Source of the DNA: an uncultured Alistipes sp.
GTDB taxonomy: Bacteria > Bacteroidota > Bacteroidia > Bacteroidales > UBA932
Reading direction: 5' to 3'
Length of the DNA: 32,705 bases
Assembly: GCA_900544195.1 (NCBI GenBank)
Contig: UQUJ01000035.1
Location: 1 to 32,705, forward strand
Shown: piece by piece, positions 17,137-24,739 of the stretch
How positions within the stretch are numbered: the first letter of the stretch is position 1
Layout: each line of letters starts with the position of its first letter
Notes under the pieces: generated by a model
Told to the model about the DNA's origin: nothing
What the model saw: only the letters and a program-made list of their open reading frames with translations
The model's database searches: none
Position numbers and translations under genes: made by a program

Positions 17137-17600
17137 TATTCGTTTGCCTTATCCTCTTCCTTTGCCTCCCCAGCAGCGGTCTCCTCCTGCGAAGCCTCCT
17201 CCTCAGGGTTGGCGAAATCAAAGGAAGCGTATTTCTTGATGTCGCTGTACCAGTCAACGACCTTCTTCATGTGTGACACATAGAAACGGTCCGCATCGTA
17301 GTCAGGTATGACCTTGGCGAAAAGAGCCTTCAACTCTTCCGGAGCGGCCTTTGATGACGGAGCGTCAGCGTCGCCGAGGACCTCATGCATCTTCAGGAAA
17401 ACTTCCTGAAGTTTGATCTCTCCCTCGGTGGTATAGATTGATATGTCAGCCAAAGTGGTGATGCGGCTCTTGGAGTCGGCCACAGTCCTCTTTTTGTCGG
17501 AAAGAGCCTCGATGATGACACCGTTGCGCGCCTGAGCCACGTACTCGAACAGGCCATGCTGGCCTGAGATTGAAAGAATTTTTGAAAGATCTGTTTTCAT
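17136..17600 (-). CDS. DUF5606 family protein
   Basis: This is a 154-residue cytoplasmic protein restricted to Bacteroidetes. The conserved N-terminal region reads LSKILSISGQHGLFEYVAQA, with EALSDKKRTVADSKSRI after it. The middle, LQEVFLKMHEVLG, is helical, and the tail is rich in E and A and probably disordered. Its function is unknown. Its fixed place beside coaE, ybbR, yajC and nusB is common in this order. Its TAG stop overlaps the rimO start by one base. This also shows that TAG is a normal stop codon in this genome, which bears on the PIN gene at 31402. Confidence 0.88.
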   Translation of the reverse strand: MKTDLSKILSISGQHGLFEYVAQARNGVIIEALSDKKRTVADSKSRITTLADISIYTTEGEIKLQEVFLKMHEVLGDADAPSSKAAPEELKALFAKVIPDYDADRFYVSHMKKVVDWYSDIKKYASFDFANPEEEASQEETAAGEAKEEDKANE

Positions 17601-17633
17601 ATTCAGATAAAAATAGCTAAAAATTATCCTTTA

Positions 17634-18257
17634 TCAAAATTTGAGCCCGCCGAAGACTTTTTCCGTTTCTGTCTTCAATTGGGCCAATGTCCCGTTGTTG
17701 CGGATGAACGCGTCCACCTTTGACAGGTCGAAGCGCTGCGCGGCTATCCTTTGTATGATTTCTTCCTGAGAAGCCCCGTTCCTGCGACATGCCCTTTCAA
17801 GCCTCAAAGCCAAGGAAGCGTCCACCATGACGACCCTGGACACGACCGAGAGGAATTCCGGCTTGTCAAGAATGATGGCGGACTCCATGACGCAGAACGG
17901 TTCTTTCCCGAAGAATGTGTCGGAACATCCCTGTCCCTCGAACCGGGCGCTCTGCATGGCGTTCCACCTCTTGAAATCCCTTAAGACCGCAGGATGCACA
18001 ATCGCCTCCAATGTCCGGAGCTTCTCCGGAGCGGAGAACACTATTGAAGCCAACCTGACACGGTCAAAAGTCCCGTCTTGCAGCCTCAGTCCACATCCGA
18101 AAGCCTCCTCGACCGCATCCAGAAGCGAATCATCCTTGGAATAAAGACCTTTTGCGGCGGAATCAGAGTCATAGACTGGAATCCCACGCTCAGCAAGGAT
18201 CGCGCGGACAGCGGACTTGCCGCTTCCTATCCCTCCGGTTACCGCCACCGTCCTCAT
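17634..18257 (-). CDS. coaE: Dephospho-CoA kinase
   Basis: This enzyme catalyses the last step of coenzyme A synthesis, phosphorylating the 3'-hydroxyl of dephospho-CoA. At 207 residues it has the usual length. The P-loop is VTGGIGSGKSAV at the N-terminus. PVYDSDSAAKGLY carries the conserved aspartate that contacts substrate, and RLASIVFSAPEKLRTLEAIVHPAV is typical of the family. The lid/base region holds RAACRRNG-type sequence (here RACRRNGASQEEIIQRIAAQ). The start codon overlaps the end of the ybbR gene by four bases (ATGA), so the two are translationally coupled. Confidence 0.95.
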   Translation of the reverse strand: MRTVAVTGGIGSGKSAVRAILAERGIPVYDSDSAAKGLYSKDDSLLDAVEEAFGCGLRLQDGTFDRVRLASIVFSAPEKLRTLEAIVHPAVLRDFKRWNAMQSARFEGQGCSDTFFGKEPFCVMESAIILDKPEFLSVVSRVVMVDASLALRLERACRRNGASQEEIIQRIAAQRFDLSKVDAFIRNNGTLAQLKTETEKVFGGLKF

Positions 18258-19234
18258 TGCCGTCCCTCCTCAACACAATCGAACACCTCAGGTGTCACCG
18301 TGCATTCTATGACTCCTTCCGGAATCCTTGACGCGTGGGCGATACACTTTCCTCCGATCGAATTCCTGAAATCAGTGTAATCGATGTAGAACTGAACCCC
18401 ATCGGTCGGATCCTGAGACAAAGGGAAGGCGCACTTGAACACGACCGTAGCCGTGGACGGATAGACAGAAAGTTTCCTGCCGGCAGGAACGTTCCTCACA
18501 CCGACCGGTACCTCAGAGCGGATCTCCACGTAGCGTGTCACATCCAAGGAATAGTTCACCTCGGTCTCCGACATCCTGACTCCTGACACCTGCTCAAGCC
18601 TCACGACGCCATGGGCGCTGGACTTTAGGTTCAGAAGGTCAATCGTGCGCGTGAACACCCTGTCAATGTGCTCCAGATGGAAAGGCTCCCCGTAGATCGT
18701 GACGGAATCCGGTTGGAGGCGGATCTGACCCATCGCCATGTACTGAGGCTTGAAGCTCAGAACCTGGACAGCCTGGACAGGAACCCTCTTGTTGTTCTCG
18801 AACGGGAAACGGAACTGCACGGTCTCGGATAGGAATGACTCAAGACGGACCCCGTCCCCGAAAATCTCCGTGACATAGTTGCTGAGCTCCGCCGCCGTGA
18901 TGTAGAACAGTTCGCCGTCCTTGTGATGCAGATCCTTGCTGTCAAAGTGGATGATTATGGCCTTTCTCTTGGCCTGATGACGGATCCTCAACAAGGAGAA
19001 TCCAGAAGTCCTGCACCTCGCCGCGATCATGCTGGAGTTGGAAGAGACGTTGGAATGCCCCTCGATGTTGCACTGCGCCACCACCGGCACGCCCATCGTG
19101 TCGGAATAGTTCAGGGAAAGGTTGTGAATCAACCAGATGCTGAACGCAAGCAAGAGAGACATCAGAAAAACTGAAATGTCTCTCCCGTCCAGATGCAATC
19201 TTCCCAGCAGGCTATGCAGACGTTCCTTCCACAT
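18254..19234 (-). CDS. YbbR-domain membrane-anchored protein
   Basis: The product is about 326 residues, starting at the ATG at 19234 (MWKERLHSLLGRL). A TTG at 19252 is a weaker alternative. One transmembrane segment, FLMSLLLAFSIWLIHNLSL, lies near residue 25, with the rest exported. The extracytoplasmic part has YbbR-type beta repeats, for example NKRVPVQAVQVLSFKPQYMA followed by PDSVTIYGEPFHLEHIDRVF. In Firmicutes YbbR/CdaR regulates the diadenylate cyclase CdaA. Here there is no cyclase gene alongside, so the role is open. It lies between yajC and coaE in the nusB operon. Confidence 0.82.
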   Translation of the reverse strand: MWKERLHSLLGRLHLDGRDISVFLMSLLLAFSIWLIHNLSLNYSDTMGVPVVAQCNIEGHSNVSSNSSMIAARCRTSGFSLLRIRHQAKRKAIIIHFDSKDLHHKDGELFYITAAELSNYVTEIFGDGVRLESFLSETVQFRFPFENNKRVPVQAVQVLSFKPQYMAMGQIRLQPDSVTIYGEPFHLEHIDRVFTRTIDLLNLKSSAHGVVRLEQVSGVRMSETEVNYSLDVTRYVEIRSEVPVGVRNVPAGRKLSVYPSTATVVFKCAFPLSQDPTDGVQFYIDYTDFRNSIGGKCIAHASRIPEGVIECTVTPEVFDCVEEGRQ

Positions 19235-19257
19235 CCTACAGCAAGAGATCAAAACTG

Positions 19258-19596
19258 TTACTGCTGCTGTTGCGGAGCGTCCTGGGTGAAGTCTCTGACA
19301 AGCGAGTTCTTGTCAACCCTTAGCTTGACGTCACCGTCCACCTTGATGAGGACAGTCCTGTCCTTGATCTCATCGACAGTGCCGTAGATTCCACCTGCGG
19401 TGACAACCTTGTCGCCTCTCTTGAGGGAGTTGCGGAACTTCTCAAGCTCCTTCTGCTGCTTGCGCTGCGGACGGATCATGAAGAACCACATGATAACGAA
19501 CATGGCGATGATCATGACCCAGAACATACTACCGCCCCCGGCGGGAGCCTGTCCTGCAGGAGCGGCCTGCAGCAATGTGAAAGTAAGAATATTCAT
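19258..19596 (-). CDS. yajC: Sec translocon accessory protein YajC
   Basis: This small inner-membrane component associates with the SecDF-YajC complex in protein export. It has 112 residues, with one transmembrane helix FWVMIIAMFVIMWFFMIRPQ at about residues 25-44, ending in the family signature MIRPQRKQQKE. The cytoplasmic domain contains GDKVVTAGGIYGTVDEI, the most conserved YajC block. A poly-Q tail ends the protein. It follows nusB by about 30 bp and precedes ybbR. Confidence 0.95.
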   Translation of the reverse strand: MNILTFTLLQAAPAGQAPAGGGSMFWVMIIAMFVIMWFFMIRPQRKQQKELEKFRNSLKRGDKVVTAGGIYGTVDEIKDRTVLIKVDGDVKLRVDKNSLVRDFTQDAPQQQQ

Positions 19597-19625
19597 CTCT
19601 AAAAATTAGTTATATATTCACAAAT

Positions 19626-20585
19626 TTAAGCAATTTTTTCGGTCTTCACTATATCCCCCTCCTCAATCTGTTTCTTGACGAGCCGGTCAAGGAGACCGTT
19701 GACAAAGGAACGGCTCTTCGGAGTGCTGTAGAACTTGGAGACTTCGACATATTCATTGATGGTCACCCTGAGCGGCATGGACGGGAACGCCTTCGCCTCG
19801 GAGAGCCCCATCACTATGAGTACCATGTCGGTGGTGAACAGACGGTCCCTTTCCCACTTGGAGGTGCTGTCCGCGACCATCGGGGCATACTTTCCATAGC
19901 ATGAATATGCGGTACGCAACAGCTTATAGACGAAAGCCTTGTCACTCTCGACATCCTTGTTCGCCTGAAGCATCTCACTGCGGTACAGCGGCGGCAGCGA
20001 CCAGCGGTACCCTTTCGCGAGCCCCTTGAGCGTGTCGCAGCAGACCGTCAATGAATATGCCAGATCATCACACCAAAGAATCGACATGTCCTCAAGAATC
20101 TTCTCCAGCTCCTCGTTATCGACGAACTCTTCCTCGAATATTCTTGTGAACAGCCTGACATCCTCCTCGATGGAGCTTTCCGCCGATGCCATATATTCCT
20201 TATAATATTCCTTCGAGCAGATCGAATCGTACACGCTTCTGACCAAGGCGTCGTAAGGTTCCCACGAAAGCCTGCGGCGGGAGAGGATCTTCTGGAAGTC
20301 GGGATCCTGCTCCAGCAGCGGAGCGAGCCTGTTGAAGGCGAACTTCATGTTCGGATTCCTCTCCTCCTCGGTAGGGTTGAACTTGTTCCTGGCGTTTTCT
20401 ATTCTGGTCCGCGCCTCCGCCGAGAGGTACGGAATGATGTCAAGCATAAAGAGATACAACGATCTAGTGGCTTCGCAGGACGACTCCAGAAGAGCCTCAG
20501 CCTCCGGAAGAGTCATGGATGGATTCTCCGCGTAGCTGTAGAGCACCTTGAAAGCCTTTATCCGCAGAATTCGTCTGTTGAGCAT
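19626..20585 (-). CDS. nusB: Transcription antitermination factor NusB, long Bacteroidetes form
   Basis: NusB helps assemble the rRNA antitermination complex. The ATG at 20585 (MLNRRILRIKAFKVLYSY) is preferred over 20618 because the -7 element TATCTTTG lies at 20614-20607, inside the longer reading. The product is about 319 residues, roughly twice the E. coli length, as is usual in Bacteroidetes. The N-terminal helix RRILRIKAFKVLYSY and the C-terminal NusB core are conserved, with FTTDMVLIVMGLSEAKAFP, VTINEYVEVSKFYSTPKSRS and FVNGLLDRLVKK. It is the first gene of the ten-gene minus-strand operon that runs to glpC. Confidence 0.94.
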   Translation of the reverse strand: MLNRRILRIKAFKVLYSYAENPSMTLPEAEALLESSCEATRSLYLFMLDIIPYLSAEARTRIENARNKFNPTEEERNPNMKFAFNRLAPLLEQDPDFQKILSRRRLSWEPYDALVRSVYDSICSKEYYKEYMASAESSIEEDVRLFTRIFEEEFVDNEELEKILEDMSILWCDDLAYSLTVCCDTLKGLAKGYRWSLPPLYRSEMLQANKDVESDKAFVYKLLRTAYSCYGKYAPMVADSTSKWERDRLFTTDMVLIVMGLSEAKAFPSMPLRVTINEYVEVSKFYSTPKSRSFVNGLLDRLVKKQIEEGDIVKTEKIA

Positions 20586-20606
20586 AATTCCAATCAAAAT
20601 TTTATG

Positions 20607-20614
20607 CAAAGATA
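20607..20614 (-). promoter_or_regulatory. -7 element of the nusB operon promoter
   Basis: TATCTTTG on the minus strand matches TAnnTTTG and lies 22 bp before the nusB ATG at 20585. It is one half of a compact divergent promoter pair, since the DUF3276 gene has its own element at 20637 on the other strand. Confidence 0.55.
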
Positions 20615-20636
20615 ACACACAATTTCAGATTTTTCT

Positions 20637-20644
20637 TAAATTTG
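20637..20644 (+). promoter_or_regulatory. -7 element of the DUF3276 gene
   Basis: TAAATTTG matches the consensus exactly and lies 28 bp before the ATG at 20672. No clear -33 element was found upstream, because that space is shared with the divergent nusB promoter. Confidence 0.55.
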
Positions 20645-20671
20645 TGCGGATAACAAAACATTCAGCGCAAG

Positions 20672-21049
20672 ATGTACAAAGATGATTACGAGCGGCCGAA
20701 CTACGCTGACCGCAACACAGAGGACGTTTACTCAAAGCCTGTAAGGGCCGGAAAGAGAACCTATTTCTTTGATGTCAAGAGCACAAAGGGAAACAATGAC
20801 TACTACCTGACCATCACTGAAAGCAAGCGCAGACAGGAGCAGGACGGCAGTTTCTCATTCGACAAGCACAAGATATTCCTCTACAAGGAAGACTTCGAGA
20901 AGTTCCAGGAAGGACTTTCGGAAGTGCTGGCCTACATGAAGGAGAATCTTCTTCCTGACGTGCCTGAGCACACGTACGAACCTCGGGCCGACAAGGCTGA
21001 CGGCCAGTCCGACAACCAGTTCAGCGACGTGAACTTCGAGGAACTGTAG
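20672..21049 (+). CDS. DUF3276 family PUR-alpha-like nucleic-acid-binding protein
   Basis: This is a 125-residue cytoplasmic protein of the DUF3276/PurA-like family, widespread in Bacteroidetes. It is related to the PUR domain that binds single-stranded DNA and RNA. The core reads VRAGKRTYFFDVKSTKGNND, then YYLTITESKRR, then FDKHKIFLYKEDFEKFQEGL: a beta-sheet and helix pattern that makes one PUR repeat. The C-terminal tail is acidic and probably flexible. It ends in a TAG stop. It stands alone between its own promoter and a terminator at 21090. A role in RNA binding is inferred from family only. Confidence 0.88.
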   Translation: MYKDDYERPNYADRNTEDVYSKPVRAGKRTYFFDVKSTKGNNDYYLTITESKRRQEQDGSFSFDKHKIFLYKEDFEKFQEGLSEVLAYMKENLLPDVPEHTYEPRADKADGQSDNQFSDVNFEEL

Positions 21050-21089
21050 CGTCCCCGACATACACGGGTATATTCCTGTAACAAAATAG

Positions 21090-21117
21090 TCCTCTCCGGG
21101 TTCCGGGGAGGATTTTT
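21090..21117 (+). terminator. Intrinsic terminator of the DUF3276 gene
   Basis: TCCTCTCCGG (21090-21099) pairs with CCGGGGAGGA (21103-21112) apart from one mismatch, followed by TTTTTA. Confidence 0.85.
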
Positions 21118-21149
21118 ATTGTTTATTTTCACATTTATGCCTAAATTTG
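21118..21149 (+). promoter_or_regulatory. Promoter of the 3-keto-glycoside-type operon
   Basis: ATTG (21118-21121) followed after 20 bases by TAAATTTG (21142-21149) fits the Bacteroidetes -33/-7 layout. The leader before the ATG at 21210 is about 50 nt. No operator was recognised. Confidence 0.55.
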
Positions 21150-21209
21150 AGGGTTGTTTGTAAAAAAACACGGACTTAATGGTTTAACTCATAAAATCAC
21201 AACACTAAA

Positions 21210-22703
21210 ATGAGCAAGGAAATATCAAGACGCTCCTTCCTGAAGACAGGAACAGTTGTGGCCGCAGGACTCGCTGTCGCCCCGAACATCATCATCGCCG
21301 GTGAGAAGACACCTAAGAAAGAAAAGAAAAAGAAGACCGCCCCGAGCGACAAACTGAACATCCTCGGTGTCGGCATCGGAGGACGCGGGGCCGCCGACCT
21401 CGCCGAAATGGAGACCGAGAACATCATCGGCCTGTGTGATGTCGATTGGAAGTACGCCGACCATGTGTTCAAAAAATATCCTCAGGCCAAGAAGTACAAC
21501 GACTACCGCGTGATGTTCGACGAGATGCTCGATCAGGCTGACGCCGTGATGATCGCCACCGCCGACCACACCCACGCCATCATCGCCGCGCAGGCCATGG
21601 CCGCCGGGAAGCACGTCTATGTAGAGAAGCCCCTCACCCTGACCGTCTATGAGGCCAGGCTTCTGACCAAACTTGCCGCGAAGTACCGCGTGGCCACCCA
21701 GATGGGTAATCAGGGTGCCTCCAGCGCTGGAACAAGAAAAGCCATCGAATGGCTCTGGAACGGCGAGATCGGAGAGGTAAGGAGAGTCGATTGCTTCACC
21801 GACCGTCCTATCTGGCCGCAGGGACTTGAGAAGCCTACCACTGTAGAGCCTATACCTTCAACCCTCAACTGGGACGCCTTCATCGGACCTGCCCCTATGC
21901 GCGAGTACAACTCGATTTACACCCCGTGGAACTTCCGCGGATGGTGGGACTTCGGCACCGGAGCGATGGGTGACATGGCCTGCCACATCATGCACGTTCC
22001 TTTCAAAGGCCTGAAACTCGGCTACCCTACCAAGGTGGAAGCCAGCTCGACAAACGTGCTCACGGACTGCTGCCCAAGCGCCGAGATGATCCACCTCACA
22101 TTCCCGGCAAGGGAGAACATGGCCAAGCTCGCCATGCCAGAGGTTGACATCCGCTGGTACGACGGTGGCTTCAAGCCGGAGAGGCCGGAGGGACTTCCTG
22201 CCGGGTTCAATCTCAACGTCAGCGGTGGTTGCAGCATCTTCTACGGAACAAAGGACATCATGATCGCAGGAACCTACGGACAGGATCCGATCCTTGTCTC
22301 CGGAAGGAAGCCTGAGGTGCCTCATGTTCTCCGCGAGGTGACCCTCTCCCACCAGCAGGACTGGATCCGCGCCTGCAAGGAGGATCCGGATTCAAGAATC
22401 CCTGCGGCATCCGACTTCAGCGAGGCCGGACCGTTTGTAGAGATGGTTGACCTCGGCGTGGCGGCGGTAAGACTCCAGGCCCTCAACCAGATCCTTGAGT
22501 GGGACGGACAGAAGATGGAGTTCACCAACATCCCTGCCGACGCCACCATCAAGATCCTTGAGAAGGACGGTTTCTCAATAAAGGACGGGCACCCTACATT
22601 CCAGAACAAGTACACGGATCCGATGAACGCCCGTCAGTTCGCCGCCAGCCTGATCAAGCGTCAGTACCGAGCCGGCTACGAGCTTCCTGAAATGCCAGAA
22701 TAA
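21210..22703 (+). CDS. Gfo/Idh/MocA family oxidoreductase, Tat-exported
   Basis: This is a 497-residue NAD(P)-dependent sugar oxidoreductase. The N-terminus SRRSFLKTGTVVAAGLAVAP is a twin-arginine signal, so the enzyme is folded with cofactor and exported to the periplasm. A lysine-rich linker follows. The Rossmann domain has NILGVGIGGRGAADL at about residue 50 and the hallmark HVYVEKPLTL near residue 135. The C-terminal half is the family's beta-sheet substrate domain. It is the first gene of a three-gene operon with a DUF1080 lipoprotein and a TIM-barrel lipoprotein. In Bacteroides that combination belongs to a pathway that oxidises C3 of glycosides and then cleaves them without a classical hydrolase. 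The exact substrate is unknown. Confidence 0.9.
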   Translation: MSKEISRRSFLKTGTVVAAGLAVAPNIIIAGEKTPKKEKKKKTAPSDKLNILGVGIGGRGAADLAEMETENIIGLCDVDWKYADHVFKKYPQAKKYNDYRVMFDEMLDQADAVMIATADHTHAIIAAQAMAAGKHVYVEKPLTLTVYEARLLTKLAAKYRVATQMGNQGASSAGTRKAIEWLWNGEIGEVRRVDCFTDRPIWPQGLEKPTTVEPIPSTLNWDAFIGPAPMREYNSIYTPWNFRGWWDFGTGAMGDMACHIMHVPFKGLKLGYPTKVEASSTNVLTDCCPSAEMIHLTFPARENMAKLAMPEVDIRWYDGGFKPERPEGLPAGFNLNVSGGCSIFYGTKDIMIAGTYGQDPILVSGRKPEVPHVLREVTLSHQQDWIRACKEDPDSRIPAASDFSEAGPFVEMVDLGVAAVRLQALNQILEWDGQKMEFTNIPADATIKILEKDGFSIKDGHPTFQNKYTDPMNARQFAASLIKRQYRAGYELPEMPE

Positions 22704-22735
22704 CAATTTAGTAATCATTAAAAATATCCAAGAAT

Positions 22736-23638
22736 ATGAAAAAGATCGTTTATGCCGCCGCGGCTGTGACTATGATCCTCAGCGCGGTTTCCTGCGGCAA
22801 CGGCAACAAGAAGGCCGCCGCTCCAGCAGAACTCCAGTGGACAGGAACCGAGACAGTTGAGACCAAGGTGGCAAAGGAAGGCGCTCCCGCCTACATCAGC
22901 GTCGAGAAGCCACAGGTTGACCTCGCCTCAGTCCCTCAGGACAAGGATGGCTATTATGTAATCTTTGACGGCGAGACCCTTAACGGATGGCGCGGCTATG
23001 GAAAGGACAACGCTCCTTCACGCTGGACCGTAGAGGACGGATGCATCAGATTCACAGGTTCAGGCACAGGCGAGGGACAGACCCTGGAAGGTGGAGACCT
23101 GATCTTCGCCCACAAGTTCCAGAACTTCCAGCTTGAGCTCGAATGGAAGATCTCAAAGGGCGGAAATTCCGGTATCCTCTACCTCGCCCAGGAAGTCAAG
23201 GAATACAATGCCGACAGCACCACAAAGTGGTCACCTATCTACATCTCTTCACCTGAATATCAGGTGCTTGACAACGCAAATCATCCTGACGCGATGCTCG
23301 GAATCGACGGTAACCGCCAGTCCGCTTCCCTCTACGATATGATTCCTGCTAAGCCACAGAACCAGAAACCTTACGGCGAGTGGAACACAGCGAAGATCAT
23401 GGTTTACAAGGGAACTGTCGTACACGGCCAGAACGGCGCGAACGTGGTTGAGTACCATCTGTGGACTCCACAGTGGACCGACATGCTTCAGGCCTCCAAG
23501 TTCTCACAGGAGAAGTGGCCTCTCGCGTTCGAGCTCCTGAACAACTGCGGCGGAGAGAACCACGAAGGCTACATCGGTCTTCAGGACCACGGTGACGATG
23601 TATGGTACCGCAACATCCGCGTAAAGGTTCTCGACTAA
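22736..23638 (+). CDS. DUF1080 (3-keto-disaccharide hydrolase family) lipoprotein
   Basis: This is a 300-residue lipoprotein with signal MKKIVYAAAAVTMILSAVSC. After a linker the DUF1080/PF06439 domain, a concanavalin-like beta sandwich, begins at DGYYVIFDGETLNGWRGYG. It continues with WTVEDGCIRFTG, GGDLIFAHKFQNFQLELEW, GNSGILYLAQE and the closing IGLQDHGDDVWYRNIRVKVL, all typical of the family. Such proteins act on 3-keto glycosides. The gene starts 32 bp after the oxidoreductase stop, and its TAA overlaps the next start by one base (TAATG). Location is likely periplasmic or surface. Substrate specificity is not readable from the sequence. Confidence 0.9.
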   Translation: MKKIVYAAAAVTMILSAVSCGNGNKKAAAPAELQWTGTETVETKVAKEGAPAYISVEKPQVDLASVPQDKDGYYVIFDGETLNGWRGYGKDNAPSRWTVEDGCIRFTGSGTGEGQTLEGGDLIFAHKFQNFQLELEWKISKGGNSGILYLAQEVKEYNADSTTKWSPIYISSPEYQVLDNANHPDAMLGIDGNRQSASLYDMIPAKPQNQKPYGEWNTAKIMVYKGTVVHGQNGANVVEYHLWTPQWTDMLQASKFSQEKWPLAFELLNNCGGENHEGYIGLQDHGDDVWYRNIRVKVLD

Positions 23639-24540
23639 TGAGAAAGTCAGCACTCATAATGGCAGCTTCGGCTCTTCTTCTCGGTGCGGTCTCATGCGCG
23701 GAGAAGAAGGCCGAGAGTCCTGCCAAGAAAGAGATCAGCGTACAGCTCTACAGCATCCGGAGCGTCATAGGCAATCCGGAATTGTACGCCCAGAATCACA
23801 AGGAGGCGTTCAAGACTCTCGCGGAGATGGGTTACACCTCCGTCGAGGCGGCCTGCTACTCTGACGGAAAACTCTACGGAGTGGATCCGGAGCAGTACAA
23901 GGCCGACCTTGAGGCCGCCGGGCTGAAATCCCTTTCCACCCACATAGGCCACGACCTTAGCGATGAGGAGCTTGCATCAGGCGACTTCACCGAGTCGATG
24001 AAGTGGTGGGATCAGGCCATAGCGGCCCACAAAGAGGCTGGGTGCAAGTACATTGTCTGCCCGGGCTTCAAGGTTCCCGAGACCCTCGCGGGACTCAAGA
24101 CCTACTGCGACTACTTCAACGCCATCGGAGCGAAGTGCAAGGAGAACGGCATGCTGTTCGGCTACCACAACCACTCCCATGAGTTCAAGAAGATCGAGGA
24201 CACCGTCATCTATGAATATATGCTTGAGAACACAGATCCTGAGCTTGTTTTCTTCGAGATGGATGTCTATTGGGCGGTGATGGGCAAGGCCTACCCTGTG
24301 GAACTCTTCAGGAAGTATCCGGGACGTTTCACGCTTCTCCACATCAAGGATCACCGTGAGCTCGGCGAGAGCGGTATGGTGGGCTTCGACGCCATATTCA
24401 AGAATGCCGACATCGCAGGAATGAAAGATTTTGTGGTAGAAATTGAAGCGTTTACCAACGGTGACTGGAAGGAGAGCATGAAGATGTGTGCCGATTACCT
24501 TCTTAACTCAGACTTCGTTAAAGCGAGCTACAAGGAATAA
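23638..24540 (+). CDS. Sugar phosphate isomerase/epimerase-like TIM-barrel lipoprotein
   Basis: The product is 300 residues. The ATG at 23638 overlaps the previous stop by one base, and gives the lipoprotein signal MRKSALIMAASALLLGAVSC. An upstream start inside the DUF1080 gene is rejected. The mature protein is an AP-endonuclease-2 type TIM barrel (xylose-isomerase-like), with EISVQLYSIRS as the first strand, then YTSVEAACY and LSTHIGHDL. GYHNHSHEF, FEMDVYWAVMG and LLHIKDHRE supply His, Glu and Asp residues that bind a divalent metal in this fold. It is the third gene of the operon and probably works on a keto-sugar made by the oxidoreductase. A lyase or isomerase activity are both possible. 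Confidence 0.88.
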   Translation: MRKSALIMAASALLLGAVSCAEKKAESPAKKEISVQLYSIRSVIGNPELYAQNHKEAFKTLAEMGYTSVEAACYSDGKLYGVDPEQYKADLEAAGLKSLSTHIGHDLSDEELASGDFTESMKWWDQAIAAHKEAGCKYIVCPGFKVPETLAGLKTYCDYFNAIGAKCKENGMLFGYHNHSHEFKKIEDTVIYEYMLENTDPELVFFEMDVYWAVMGKAYPVELFRKYPGRFTLLHIKDHRELGESGMVGFDAIFKNADIAGMKDFVVEIEAFTNGDWKESMKMCADYLLNSDFVKASYKE

Positions 24541-24563
24541 TATTCCTTTATGAGTCATAGCAG

Positions 24564-24599
24564 GAACGGCCGGAACATGATTCCGACCGTTCTTTTTTT
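24564..24599 (+). terminator. Intrinsic terminator of the 3-keto-glycoside-type operon
   Basis: GAACGGCCGGAA and TTCCGACCGTTC form a stem with one mismatch and a short loop, followed by seven T. Confidence 0.88.
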
Positions 24600-24676
24600 G
24601 CGCTCACTTATTCTTACTTTACATTCTTATATTCACAAGTCTTCCGGCAAATCAGGAAATATTACCATATTTTTAC

Positions 24677-24684
24677 TATATTTG
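24677..24684 (+). promoter_or_regulatory. -7 element before the MTA/SAH deaminase operon
   Basis: TATATTTG fits TAnnTTTG and lies 55 bp before the ATG at 24740. The surrounding leader is AT-rich, and no riboswitch-like structure was recognised in it. Confidence 0.5.
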
Positions 24685-24739
24685 ACAAAATTAGGCTAAT
24701 TATTAATTGTAATTAAAGATTTCTTAGACATATTCAATT

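Noticed and set aside
24600..24739. SAM- or purine-sensing riboswitch before the deaminase gene
   Set aside because: No conserved riboswitch core was recognised; the leader is short and AT-rich.
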